Shown in pieces: positions 9,301 to 16,130 of a stretch of 28,780 nt of DNA. Source of the stretch: JALCLA01 sp965653565 (GTDB lineage: Bacteria > Pseudomonadota > Gammaproteobacteria > Xanthomonadales > Xanthomonadaceae); assembly GCA_965653565.1 (NCBI GenBank), contig CBFHAI010000057.1, positions 1-28,780 of the forward strand, given 5' to 3'. Every line of letters starts with the position of its first letter. The first letter of the stretch is position 1. The notes below the pieces were generated by a model that was not told where the DNA came from, did not search any database, and saw nothing but the letters and a program-made list of their open reading frames with translations. Both the position numbers and the translations under genes were made by a program.

Positions 9301-9514
9301 CGCCCGAACGGCTGCGCAGCTGGCTCCAGATCGTCGCGCGGATTTCGAAATCGGGCCACAGCTCGATCTCGAGCGGCCGCCGTCCCACCACCTCGGCACG
9401 GGTCCAGCCCACGAGGCGTTCGAACGCCGGGTTGACGTCCACGAAGCTGCCATCGTCGGCGCTCAGCAAGGCGACGATACTATCGGTATGGCGGAATGCG
9501 CCCGCGAATTGCAT
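6317..9514 (-). CDS. Multi-PAS GGDEF-EAL cyclic-di-GMP signalling protein
   Basis: A soluble sensor of 1065 aa that makes and/or breaks cyclic di-GMP. Five PAS modules in tandem (about 8-110, 128-240, 252-365, 378-490, 505-615) each end near an 'R-D/V-D-I/V-T' type junction. A GGDEF domain (about 622-785, intact RYGGDEF at 705-711) and an EAL domain (about 803-1055) follow. The EAL domain keeps EALVR (835-839), LEITE, DDFGTGYSSL, LKIDQSFV, AEGVE and a QG motif, so both activities look possible. The RxxD product-inhibition site is absent; the equivalent position reads TEEA. No membrane segment or signal peptide is seen. The start ATG 9514 has GAGGGGGAGC directly upstream and is preferred over one nine codons earlier. 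A TATACT -10-like box lies on the minus strand at 9564-9559. It is divergent from msrP. Confidence 0.9.
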   Translation of the reverse strand: MQFAGAFRHTDSIVALLSADDGSFVDVNPAFERLVGWTRAEVVGRRPLEIELWPDFEIRATIWSQLRSRSGVRNQQLRIRTRSGEIRHAELDCELIDLDGGALVFCLLRCVEPDAAESSLQIESRESYRALFQAAAEGVYRSLPAGGFIDVNPAMAAIFGYASPSDMLLDTVGRSAEFYVDAAHGRWVHEQLLEHGRIDQVRSQVRRRDGSTIWISENSRAVRDASGQLLFFEGTAVDITERLAAEAAVQQSEALYKVLVDNCRDGVFLIQRGRVVFANPALAEILGYTTAELIGFPYMDLVAPEDREAQLARRNAREAGSQEVQRYEIHMLRRDGSRVLVAVHADAVLYKGDIASTGVLRDVTEERRQQAALEDAERRYREIFERSPAGLFRTHIDGRILEVNPQLARLLGYETPAQLKRGRTMLDVYVDPNERERLVQRILADGGFDDYETQIEGRDGKRVWVSTSVRLLQQEDGADPQFAGSVLDLTARRRIEEALQRSESKYRTLVEHSQVGVFISRADRYVYVNQRLCEMLGFGEGELLSLNLRDLVAPEYLPATAERERRLREGDTLPPDFESCYVCKDGSRIYVTVSIGAIDIDGEPQMTGTVRDITRHREAEQRLRFHAAHDPLTGLPNRLLFQQRLDEVLRQARLEEDYRYAVLFLDLDGFKLVNDSLGHAAGDRLLVVIAELLTRALTEEALVARYGGDEFTILPHGECDEARAIALAQQVLDLFAAPFDIDSHQTFSGASVGIVLGHPDYSKPDQVLRDADTAMYRAKAGGKSGYVVFDEAMHAAARDRFRLETDFRLAFERNEFRVHYQPVVTIPGGEIEGFEALVRWQHPQRGLLFPAQFLHVAEESGLITQLDWWVFEQACRQTVEWQQRYPHRAELRINLNIDERQITARSADSKFRSLIASTGIAPRFVTLEITETVFRNGRGPAAPTLAALKSIGVSLAVDDFGTGYSSLDSFASAPFDMLKIDQSFVRDMETNPRHRAIVRTISGFAEDLGLALTAEGVENAGQARLLAAMGCQTAQGHLYAAALPASEIDALLMEGYPLPRVAGFA

Positions 9515-9650
9515 GCTCCCCCTCGAGGCCCCCGCCCGCATGCGTGGAAGGCCCAGGCAGTATAGCCATCGCCGGGCCGGGAGGAAGTGAGCATCCGATC
9601 GCGCCCTCGCCGCCTCCTAGCTCGATCGTCCTTACGCCGGAGTACTTCCC

Positions 9651-10652
9651 ATGACGCGCCGCATCCCGAGCGACCGCAGCCTTTCGAACATCAGCCCGTC
9701 GGAAATCACGCCGCCCGAGGTCTACGCCCAGCGCCGCCGCCTGCTGGGAATGCTGGCCGCAAGCCCGTTGCTGACCTTGACGGGCTGCGCGCGGGCCGAC
9801 GAAGAGGCCGAGGTTGCCGCGCCGTCGCCTGCGCCGGCGGTGCCGGCGGCGGCAGGCACCGAGGATCTTTTCCGCAGCGCGGAAGAACAGACCCGCTTCG
9901 AAGACGCCAGCTCGTACAACAATTTTTACGAGTTCGGCACCGGCAAAGCGGACCCGGCAAAACACGCCCACTCGCTGCGGCCGTCGCCGTGGTCGATCGA
10001 GATCGCCGGCCACGCCGAAACCACCGGCCGCTTCACCCTCGAAGACATCCTCAAACCGCACGCGCTGCAGGATCGAATCTATCGTCTGCGCTGCGTCGAA
10101 GGCTGGTCGATGGTGATCCCGTGGCAGGGCTTTGCGCTGGCCGACCTGATCGCCCGTTTCAAACCGACATCGCAGGCGAAATACGTCGCCTTCACCACGC
10201 TCGCCGATCGCCAACAGATGCCCGGCATCCGCTATGCCGTGCTCGACTGGCCCTACGTCGAAGGCCTGCGCATCGACGAAGCGATGCACCCGCTCACCCT
10301 GCTCGCCACCGGCATGTACGGCCGAACCTTGCCGAACCAGAACGGCGCGCCGCTGCGGCTGGTGGTGCCGTGGAAGTACGGCTTCAAGAGCATCAAGTCG
10401 ATCGTCAAGATCGAATTCACCGAACAGCAACCGCCGACCAGCTGGAACGAATCGCAGGCCCGCGAATATGGCTTCTATTCCAACGTCAACCCGCAAGTCG
10501 ACCACCCGCGCTGGAGTCAGAAAACCGAACGCCGCCTCACCGGCACCAGCAGTCGCCTGTTCGCCAACCGCGTACCGACGCGCATGTTCAATGGCTACGC
10601 CGAGCAGGTCGCCAGCCTGTACACCGGCATGGATCTGAGAAAATATTTCTGA
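9651..10652 (+). CDS. msrP: Protein-methionine-sulfoxide reductase catalytic subunit (molybdopterin)
   Basis: A YedY/MsrP-type periplasmic molybdoenzyme that reduces oxidised methionine in envelope proteins, using electrons from MsrQ. At 333 aa it matches the E. coli protein length. Seen: a twin-arginine leader (QRRRLLGMLAASPLLTLTGC, about 27-46), the typical SSYNNFYEFG (about 87-96), and RLRCVEGWSMVIPW, whose Cys148 is the molybdenum ligand. The Tat leader ends in LTGC, which also fits a lipobox, so the mature enzyme may be a lipoprotein, unlike the soluble E. coli form (inference). The start ATG has GGAG about 10 bases upstream. The stop overlaps the msrQ start by one base (TGATG). Confidence 0.93.
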   Translation: MTRRIPSDRSLSNISPSEITPPEVYAQRRRLLGMLAASPLLTLTGCARADEEAEVAAPSPAPAVPAAAGTEDLFRSAEEQTRFEDASSYNNFYEFGTGKADPAKHAHSLRPSPWSIEIAGHAETTGRFTLEDILKPHALQDRIYRLRCVEGWSMVIPWQGFALADLIARFKPTSQAKYVAFTTLADRQQMPGIRYAVLDWPYVEGLRIDEAMHPLTLLATGMYGRTLPNQNGAPLRLVVPWKYGFKSIKSIVKIEFTEQQPPTSWNESQAREYGFYSNVNPQVDHPRWSQKTERRLTGTSSRLFANRVPTRMFNGYAEQVASLYTGMDLRKYF

Positions 10653-11290
10653 TGCGACTGCGATCGCTGTTCTGGCCGAAAACGCTGATCCACGCGCTGG
10701 CGCTCACCCCCTTCGCATGGCTGGCCTGGGACATCTGGCAAGGCGCACTCGGTGCCGACCCGATCGCCGACATCACCCACCGCACCGGCGACTGGGCACT
10801 GCGCTTCGTCTTGCTCGCCCTCGCCGTGACGCCGCTGCGACGAGTCACCGGCTGGACGGTGCTGGCGCGTTTCCGCCGCATGATCGGGCTGTACGCGTTC
10901 TTCTACGCCACGCTGCATTTGCTGACGTATCTGGCGCTCGACCTCGGCGGCTACTGGGCGCAAATCCTCGAAGACATCGTGAAACGGCCTTACATCACGG
11001 TGGGCTTCCTGGCGTGGCTGGGGCTGGTGCCGCTGGCACTGACTTCGACCCAGGGAATGATCCGACGACTGGGACGGCGATGGGCGCAACTGCATCGCAT
11101 CGTTTACGGGATCGGCGTGTTGGGGGTGCTGCATTATCTGTGGCTGGTGAAGGCGGATTTGCGGGAACCGTTGACGTATGCGGGAATTCTTGCGGTTTTG
11201 TTGGTGGCGAGGATTCCGCTGGTTGCGAGGTGGATTTCGCGGAAGCGGCGGATGACGCCGGCGGCACGAGGTGCGCCTGGGAGCGAGTGA
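10652..11290 (+). CDS. msrQ: MsrP heme-binding membrane subunit
   Basis: An inner-membrane b-type cytochrome of 212 aa (YedZ/MsrQ, ferric-reductase-like) that passes quinol electrons to MsrP. Several hydrophobic helices are visible: about 11-30, 50-63, 77-100, 116-130, 147-164 and 174-192. Candidate heme histidines sit in ATLHLLTYL, WAQLHRIVYG and GVLHYLW. The ATG is shared with the msrP stop, so the two are co-translated. The C-terminus is short and basic. It is followed by a hairpin-forming repeat that separates it from the convergent FHA gene. Confidence 0.92.
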   Translation: MRLRSLFWPKTLIHALALTPFAWLAWDIWQGALGADPIADITHRTGDWALRFVLLALAVTPLRRVTGWTVLARFRRMIGLYAFFYATLHLLTYLALDLGGYWAQILEDIVKRPYITVGFLAWLGLVPLALTSTQGMIRRLGRRWAQLHRIVYGIGVLGVLHYLWLVKADLREPLTYAGILAVLLVARIPLVARWISRKRRMTPAARGAPGSE

Positions 11291-11362
11291 TTTTCTTTAC
11301 TGATGGCTGGGTGTGGGTAAAAATTTTTGAGGTTTGAAGCGTTCGTTTTTCGCGGAGCAGTA

Positions 11363-11426
11363 TGGATCCTTGCGAAGATCCAGACGCTTTAAATTCACTG
11401 GTTTCCCGCTTTCGCGGGAGTGACGA
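11363..11426. repeat. Degenerate interspersed repeat with two hairpins between msrQ and the FHA gene
   Basis: The first hairpin is TGGATcCTTgcgAAGATCCA (11363-11382). The second is TCCCGCtttcGCGGGA, within 11383-11426, a decayed copy of the 'CGCTTCAAAGTCACTGGATTCCCGC' repeat seen at 21226-21497 and 28626-28680. It lies between converging genes and may serve as a two-way transcription stop. The rest of this 142-base gap shows nothing else. Confidence 0.7.
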
Positions 11427-11432
11427 AGCACC

Positions 11433-12296
11433 CTACTTCGGCGCGTAAATCAAAATCCCCGCCAGAATCCCGGCAATCACCACCGCCGCCCCCAGCAACC
11501 ACCAATAGTTGAACTTCGATTCCCCGCCGGTCCGCGTCGAAGCGGCCGGTTGCGGTTCGGCCAGGGGGGCTTTCACCGCTTGCATGGTTTGCGTGGTGCC
11601 CAGTCCGGCTCGCGGTGCGGCGGTGAAGATCGCGGTGCCACGAGCCGGCAGGCCGGGGGCTTCGAGCACGAAGCGATGTTGTTCGAAGGCGATCTGGTCG
11701 CCCGGGTGCAGCACGGCACTCTTGAGCGGTACGCCGTTCACCACGGCGCCGTCGTGCGAGCCCAGATCGCGCAGGATCACGCGGTCGGCGTGTTGTTCGA
11801 AGCTGGCGTGGCGATCGTCCATGCCGGGCTCGTCGAGGCGGATGTCGGCGTTCGCGCTGCGGCCGACGGTGAGCGGTTCGAGCAGGGAGAAGCTGCGGCC
11901 GTGAAAGGCGCCGGCGATGCCGCGCAGCACGACGCGCGAGGCGGCGGCACGCTGTGCCGGATCGTTCATCGCGGCCGGCGGTGGCGGCACGTTGCGGTCG
12001 ATGGCGAGGTCGTCGTCGGGCTTGACCAGCATCTGCAGGCGGTTGAGGCTGACGACGTCGCCCAGCCGCAGCAAGGCGAGTTCGCGCACCGGGCGCGCGT
12101 TGACGTGGGCGCCGCCGGAGTCCGGATCGAGGATCAGCAAAATGCCGCGCTGCGCATCGACGCGCACGGTGGCGTGGTTGGCGGCCAGGCCGGCTTCGGC
12201 GATCGCCACCCGGTTGCCCGGAGCGCTGCCGATGCGTACATCGCCTTGCTCGACCACCACGTCCGGGTGCTCGCCATTGGGGAAACTCAGGCGCAT
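11433..12296 (-). CDS. Tail-anchored protein with two FHA domains
   Basis: FHA domains bind phosphothreonine peptides. The 287-aa protein has an N-terminal FHA-like domain (about 12-95) that lacks the usual Gly-Arg (it reads RIGSAP) but keeps a His in AANHA and an Asn in HVNARP. A better-preserved second FHA (about 138-212) has GRS (145-147), DDRHASF and VVNGVP. A Pro/Ala/Thr-rich linker and one hydrophobic C-terminal helix (about 265-284) follow, so it is probably anchored by its tail with the FHA domains in the cytoplasm. ATG 12296 is chosen because AGGGGG sits five bases before it and the first FHA strand starts there; ATG 12317 in frame is possible. It lies 79 bases downstream of the beta-barrel gene, on the same strand as the kinase gene, which suggests it reads kinase output (inference). 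Confidence 0.82.
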   Translation of the reverse strand: MRLSFPNGEHPDVVVEQGDVRIGSAPGNRVAIAEAGLAANHATVRVDAQRGILLILDPDSGGAHVNARPVRELALLRLGDVVSLNRLQMLVKPDDDLAIDRNVPPPPAAMNDPAQRAAASRVVLRGIAGAFHGRSFSLLEPLTVGRSANADIRLDEPGMDDRHASFEQHADRVILRDLGSHDGAVVNGVPLKSAVLHPGDQIAFEQHRFVLEAPGLPARGTAIFTAAPRAGLGTTQTMQAVKAPLAEPQPAASTRTGGESKFNYWWLLGAAVVIAGILAGILIYAPK

Positions 12297-12375
12297 CGAC
12301 GCCCCCTGATCCGACATTCGATCGACTTTAACATAGGGTAATACGGCCGTTAGCGTGATCTGGCCGCGGTTCGTA

Positions 12376-13458
12376 TCACCAGCGCGCTTCGAGGTCGAGC
12401 AGCAGGCGGTCGGTGCGTTCGCTCAGGCCGTCGCGAGTTTCCAGGAAGGCGGCGACGCGCAAGGTCCAGCTCGGGTTGAAACCGTAGCCGATCCACGGCA
12501 TGTGCCCGCGCGCGGCGCTGTGGAACCACCAGTCGTCGGCGTTCACCGCGGCCAGCACGGCGTTGCGCTGGATGCGTTGCCAGGCCCAGCCGAATTCCCA
12601 GCCGCCGGCGAAACGATCGCCGAGCACGAGGCTGGCGCGGGTGCCGTCGTCGGCCTCGTCGGCATCGAGATTGTTGACGCGATCGAGCCTGGCTTCGAGC
12701 GGTCGATCGCCGATGCGCATGCGCAGATAGAGCTGCAGGTCGAGCAGCTGATAATCGTTGACGTAACGGCCAGCCACCACCGAGTTGCCGCGCCCGAGGC
12801 CGGCGCGCGCGTAGTCATCGAGGTCGCTGTAATCGAGATAGCCGAGCAAGCCGCCGAAACTGACCGGCGCGCCTTCGCGCCAGTGCCAACCGAGTTGGAC
12901 GGCGGCCAGTTTCGCGCTGCGTTCGTTGAGCGGATCGGGCTCGAAGGCGCCGAAATCCAGCTGCCAGCGATCGAATTCACCGCTCGGGCCGCCGAACCTG
13001 AGCGAGGCGCCAAGCGGCCGCAGATCGTTGTCCCACAGCAGCGGCGAGAGTTCCAGCGGCAGCGGCGCCTTGCCCAGTTGCACGCCGGCATGCGACGACC
13101 AGCGCCAGCGCAGCCAGGCCTGGTCGAGGCCGACGGCATCGCTCTTTTCGACATCGTTATTGATCAGATTGTCGCGGTTGTCGTCGCTGCCGATGCCCGC
13201 TTCGCCGGCGATGCCGAACGACAAGGCGCCCTCGCCTTGCCAGAGCGCGCCGAGCCGCAATCGGGCGCGCGCGCGTTCGAGATCGTCGCGATTGTTCGGC
13301 AGGCCGGTGACGCGATCGCCGCGCAGCACGAAATCGCCGAACGTCGTCCAGCGGCTGGCGGGCGTGTCGTCGATCTCGAAGTCGGGCTCGAACTCGTCCT
13401 GCGCCTGTGCCGGCAGCGCCAACGCGCACAGCAGCATCAATCCAGGCGAAAGTTTCAT
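12376..13458 (-). CDS. Putative outer-membrane beta-barrel (porin-like) protein
   Basis: A 360-aa protein with a clear Sec signal peptide (MKLSPGLMLLCALALPAQA, cleavage about residue 19). The mature part is an acidic stretch and then many alternating amphipathic strands (for example ARARLRLGALW, AWLRWRWSS, LGASLRF, LQLYLRMRIG), ending in an aromatic residue (LLLDLEARW) as outer-membrane barrels usually do. This resembles porin or alginate-export-like families, but I cannot name a substrate. The ATG overlaps the kinase stop by four bases (ATGA), so it is translated together with the kinase. Such tight coupling of an outer-membrane protein to a sensor kinase is unusual. The role is unknown; a channel or a sensor for the same signal are both possible. 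Confidence 0.75.
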   Translation of the reverse strand: MKLSPGLMLLCALALPAQAQDEFEPDFEIDDTPASRWTTFGDFVLRGDRVTGLPNNRDDLERARARLRLGALWQGEGALSFGIAGEAGIGSDDNRDNLINNDVEKSDAVGLDQAWLRWRWSSHAGVQLGKAPLPLELSPLLWDNDLRPLGASLRFGGPSGEFDRWQLDFGAFEPDPLNERSAKLAAVQLGWHWREGAPVSFGGLLGYLDYSDLDDYARAGLGRGNSVVAGRYVNDYQLLDLQLYLRMRIGDRPLEARLDRVNNLDADEADDGTRASLVLGDRFAGGWEFGWAWQRIQRNAVLAAVNADDWWFHSAARGHMPWIGYGFNPSWTLRVAAFLETRDGLSERTDRLLLDLEARW

Positions 13459-16130
13459 GCGCGCAACTGCGCCAGGTCGGCGCCCAGTTCGGCGACGTTC
13501 TGATAGCGCGCCGCGCGTTCGCGTGCGATGCAGCGCAGGATGATTTCTTCCAGCGCCGGCGGTATGTCGGGCCACAGGGCGGAGGGACGCACGGGTTCTT
13601 CCTGCAATTGTTGGCGGTAGATTTCCATCGTCGTCTCGCCGTTGTACGGCAGCCCGCCGCAGAACATTTCGGACAACATCACGCCGGCCGAGTAGATGTC
13701 GGCGCGTGCATCGAGATCTTCGCCGGTGAGCTGTTCGGGCGCCGAATAACTCGGCGTGCCGACGTACATGCCGGGCTGGGTGTGGCCGGCGCGGGCGCGT
13801 CGGATCGGACGCGCGATGCCGAAATCCATCAGCTTGGCGTTGCCGCCGGCTTCGAGGATCACGTTTTCCGGCTTGATATCGCGATGCAGCACGCCGACTT
13901 CGTGCGCCGCCGCGAGGCCGGCGCAGAACTGGCGGGCGATGCGCAGGCCGGCCGAATACGGCAGTCGGCCCGATTCGCTGAGCAGGCCGCGCAGCGTCAC
14001 GCCGCGCACGTATTCCATCGAAATGAAGGGCGAACCGTCGATCTCGCCGAAGTCGAAGGTACGCAGCACGTTCGGATGGGTGATCTTGCGCGCCAGGCGG
14101 ATTTCATCCTTCAGGCGTTCGAGCTGTTCGCGATCCTGCAACGCGCCGGGCTTGAGCATCTTGAGCGCGACGATGTCGCGCAGTTCCAGATCGCGCGCCT
14201 TGTACACGACGCCCATGCCGCCCTCGCCGAGCAGCGTGAGGATTTCGTAGCGGCCGCCCATCTTCGAGCCGGGACGCAGTTCGCCGACATCGCCGGGGCC
14301 GGCGATCGGCGACAGCTTGGTGGCTTGCGAATCCACCGCCTGCGGCTCGGGAAACTTCAGCGTGCGCAGCGCCGCGACATTGAGCGCGTAGTAGCGTTTG
14401 CCGCTCTGCGCGCCTTCCGCAATGCTGAGCAATTCGGTGCCGTGCGCGGCTTTCACCGCATCGCCGGCGCCGCGCGTCATCAGCACGCGAGCGGGCGCCG
14501 ATTCGCCGAGCAGGCGTTCGATCTGGTAACTCGCCGCACCCAGCACGCCGCTGATTTCGCGCTCGCCGAATTCGACCACCCCGCTGAGCGCCTCGCCATC
14601 GAGCAGCGCGAGCGCCGGGGCGCGGAAGCCGTCGATCTTGACTTCGGAAATCAGCGCCGACGTGGCCTGCAGGGCACGGATCAGCGCCTGCCCGCCTTCG
14701 AAGCCGAGCAGCCAGCGCTGGCCGTCGGAGGCCAGCACGCGGCCATCGCAGCTGCCGGCGACCAAGCCGATCTGGGCGGCCATCGATTTGAGCGCGGCGA
14801 AGCGCGTCGTGATATCGCCCAGTTGCGTGTCGGTCGGCGCGAATTCGATACCGAGCAGGATGCCGCGCACGAGGCGCGGCGCCGGCAACGGCGGCCGCAC
14901 GGGTTCGGCATCGGCGGCGGCCTCTTCGCCGGCTTCCGGCAGGAAGCGCGAGAAATTCGCGACGTAGCCTTCGATGTCGCGCTTCTCGCGCAAATCGGAA
15001 AGCAGCGAATCGAAGGCGCGGCCGAGGCGCGCCAACTCGTCGTTGCCATCGATCGCGATCTGCGCCTGATAATTGCCGCCGGCCGCCTGTTCGGCCGCTT
15101 CGGCCAGCACGCGGGCCGGTTTGAGGATGCGGCGCGACAACCAGAACGACAGCGGCAGCGCGATCGCCAGCGAGGCCAGGCCGGCCAGCAGCACGCGATC
15201 GAGAATCTGCCGGTAGCCGCGGGCCACCGCATCGCCGGACGCCAGCGACGACACCGCCCCGAGACTGGTTTCGCCTTCGACCGCGGTCGGCCGCAGCCGC
15301 ACCAGCCAGTGCTGGCCGCCGAAATCGAAATCGAGCCGATCGATCGGCTGGCCGAGGCGGATCGCCTGCACCACGTCGGCGCGCGAAGCAAACGCCGCCT
15401 TCAACGCGTCGGCGCGATCTTCCGGCAGCGAACTGGCGGCCAATCCCAGGCCTTCGTCGGTCGGCAGCCAGAACGCGATCTCGGCGTCGGAGGCGCGCGC
15501 GATATCGCGGCTGAGCACACCGTCGACACGCTGCGCGAGCAACAGGTAACCGACCAGGCTGCCGTCCTGCGACAGCGGCAGGATCGCGGCCTGGTACAAC
15601 TCTTCGCCCATGCGCCAGAAGCCGCTCTGCGGTGCCGTGCGTTCGCGCGCCGCGGCCACCAGCGGGTCTTCCGCGAAGTTCAGTGCGAAGGCTTCGGTTT
15701 CGTCGCTGCGCGCCAGCAGCGCGGCATCGGCATCGAGCACCAGGCCCAGATCGAAACCGAATTGCTCGCGCCGTTCGATCAGCAGATCGCGCAGCGAAAT
15801 CACATCCGGGCCGGACGACAGACCCAGGCCGAGCTCATCGCCGCCGAGCGACGTGGCGACGTAATTGACCAGCGCCGGATCGCGTCCGAGCAACAGCAGC
15901 GTACGTTCGAGCAGGCGCAGGCGTTGCTGGGTCTGGCTGGTCTGCGCGTCGGCGCTTTTCACCAGGGCTTCGGAGACGGCGGTCGCCGCGATGCGCTCGC
16001 CGACGAACCAGGTGGCCGCGACCGCCGCCGCCACCGCCAGCAGCACCAGCAGCGCGCACAGCAGGAAAATGCGCAGCGCCAGCGGAATCCGCGAGCCGCC
16101 GCGTTCAGTAGCCGCCGCGCTGGCCGCCAT
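13455..16130 (-). CDS. Membrane sensor Ser/Thr protein kinase with HAMP and cyclase-like module
   Basis: An 891-aa inner-membrane protein. Visible order: TM helix (about 16-42), a periplasmic Cache-like sensor region (about 43-311), a second TM (about 312-332), HAMP (about 334-388), a module resembling a class III nucleotide cyclase (about 422-585) in which the metal and base residues are not recognisable, and a C-terminal Hanks-type kinase (about 627-885). The kinase looks active: GEGGMG (635-640), Lys657 in VALK, HRDIKPEN (749-756), DFG (769-771) and APE (797-799). Most bacterial Hanks kinases have the catalytic domain first and the sensor outside last; here the order is reversed, as in histidine kinases and chemoreceptors. 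ATG 16130 overlaps the upstream cupredoxin gene by 26 bases, and the stop overlaps the barrel gene by four. It probably phosphorylates Thr/Ser in response to an envelope signal (inference). Confidence 0.88.
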   Translation of the reverse strand: MAASAAATERGGSRIPLALRIFLLCALLVLLAVAAAVAATWFVGERIAATAVSEALVKSADAQTSQTQQRLRLLERTLLLLGRDPALVNYVATSLGGDELGLGLSSGPDVISLRDLLIERREQFGFDLGLVLDADAALLARSDETEAFALNFAEDPLVAAARERTAPQSGFWRMGEELYQAAILPLSQDGSLVGYLLLAQRVDGVLSRDIARASDAEIAFWLPTDEGLGLAASSLPEDRADALKAAFASRADVVQAIRLGQPIDRLDFDFGGQHWLVRLRPTAVEGETSLGAVSSLASGDAVARGYRQILDRVLLAGLASLAIALPLSFWLSRRILKPARVLAEAAEQAAGGNYQAQIAIDGNDELARLGRAFDSLLSDLREKRDIEGYVANFSRFLPEAGEEAAADAEPVRPPLPAPRLVRGILLGIEFAPTDTQLGDITTRFAALKSMAAQIGLVAGSCDGRVLASDGQRWLLGFEGGQALIRALQATSALISEVKIDGFRAPALALLDGEALSGVVEFGEREISGVLGAASYQIERLLGESAPARVLMTRGAGDAVKAAHGTELLSIAEGAQSGKRYYALNVAALRTLKFPEPQAVDSQATKLSPIAGPGDVGELRPGSKMGGRYEILTLLGEGGMGVVYKARDLELRDIVALKMLKPGALQDREQLERLKDEIRLARKITHPNVLRTFDFGEIDGSPFISMEYVRGVTLRGLLSESGRLPYSAGLRIARQFCAGLAAAHEVGVLHRDIKPENVILEAGGNAKLMDFGIARPIRRARAGHTQPGMYVGTPSYSAPEQLTGEDLDARADIYSAGVMLSEMFCGGLPYNGETTMEIYRQQLQEEPVRPSALWPDIPPALEEIILRCIARERAARYQNVAELGADLAQLRA

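Noticed and set aside
6191..9565. 1124-codon open frame on the plus strand
   Set aside because: It is exactly antisense to the GGDEF-EAL gene, whose motifs are unmistakable; the translation is His/Arg/Gln-rich with no domain. GC-rich third positions keep antisense frames open.
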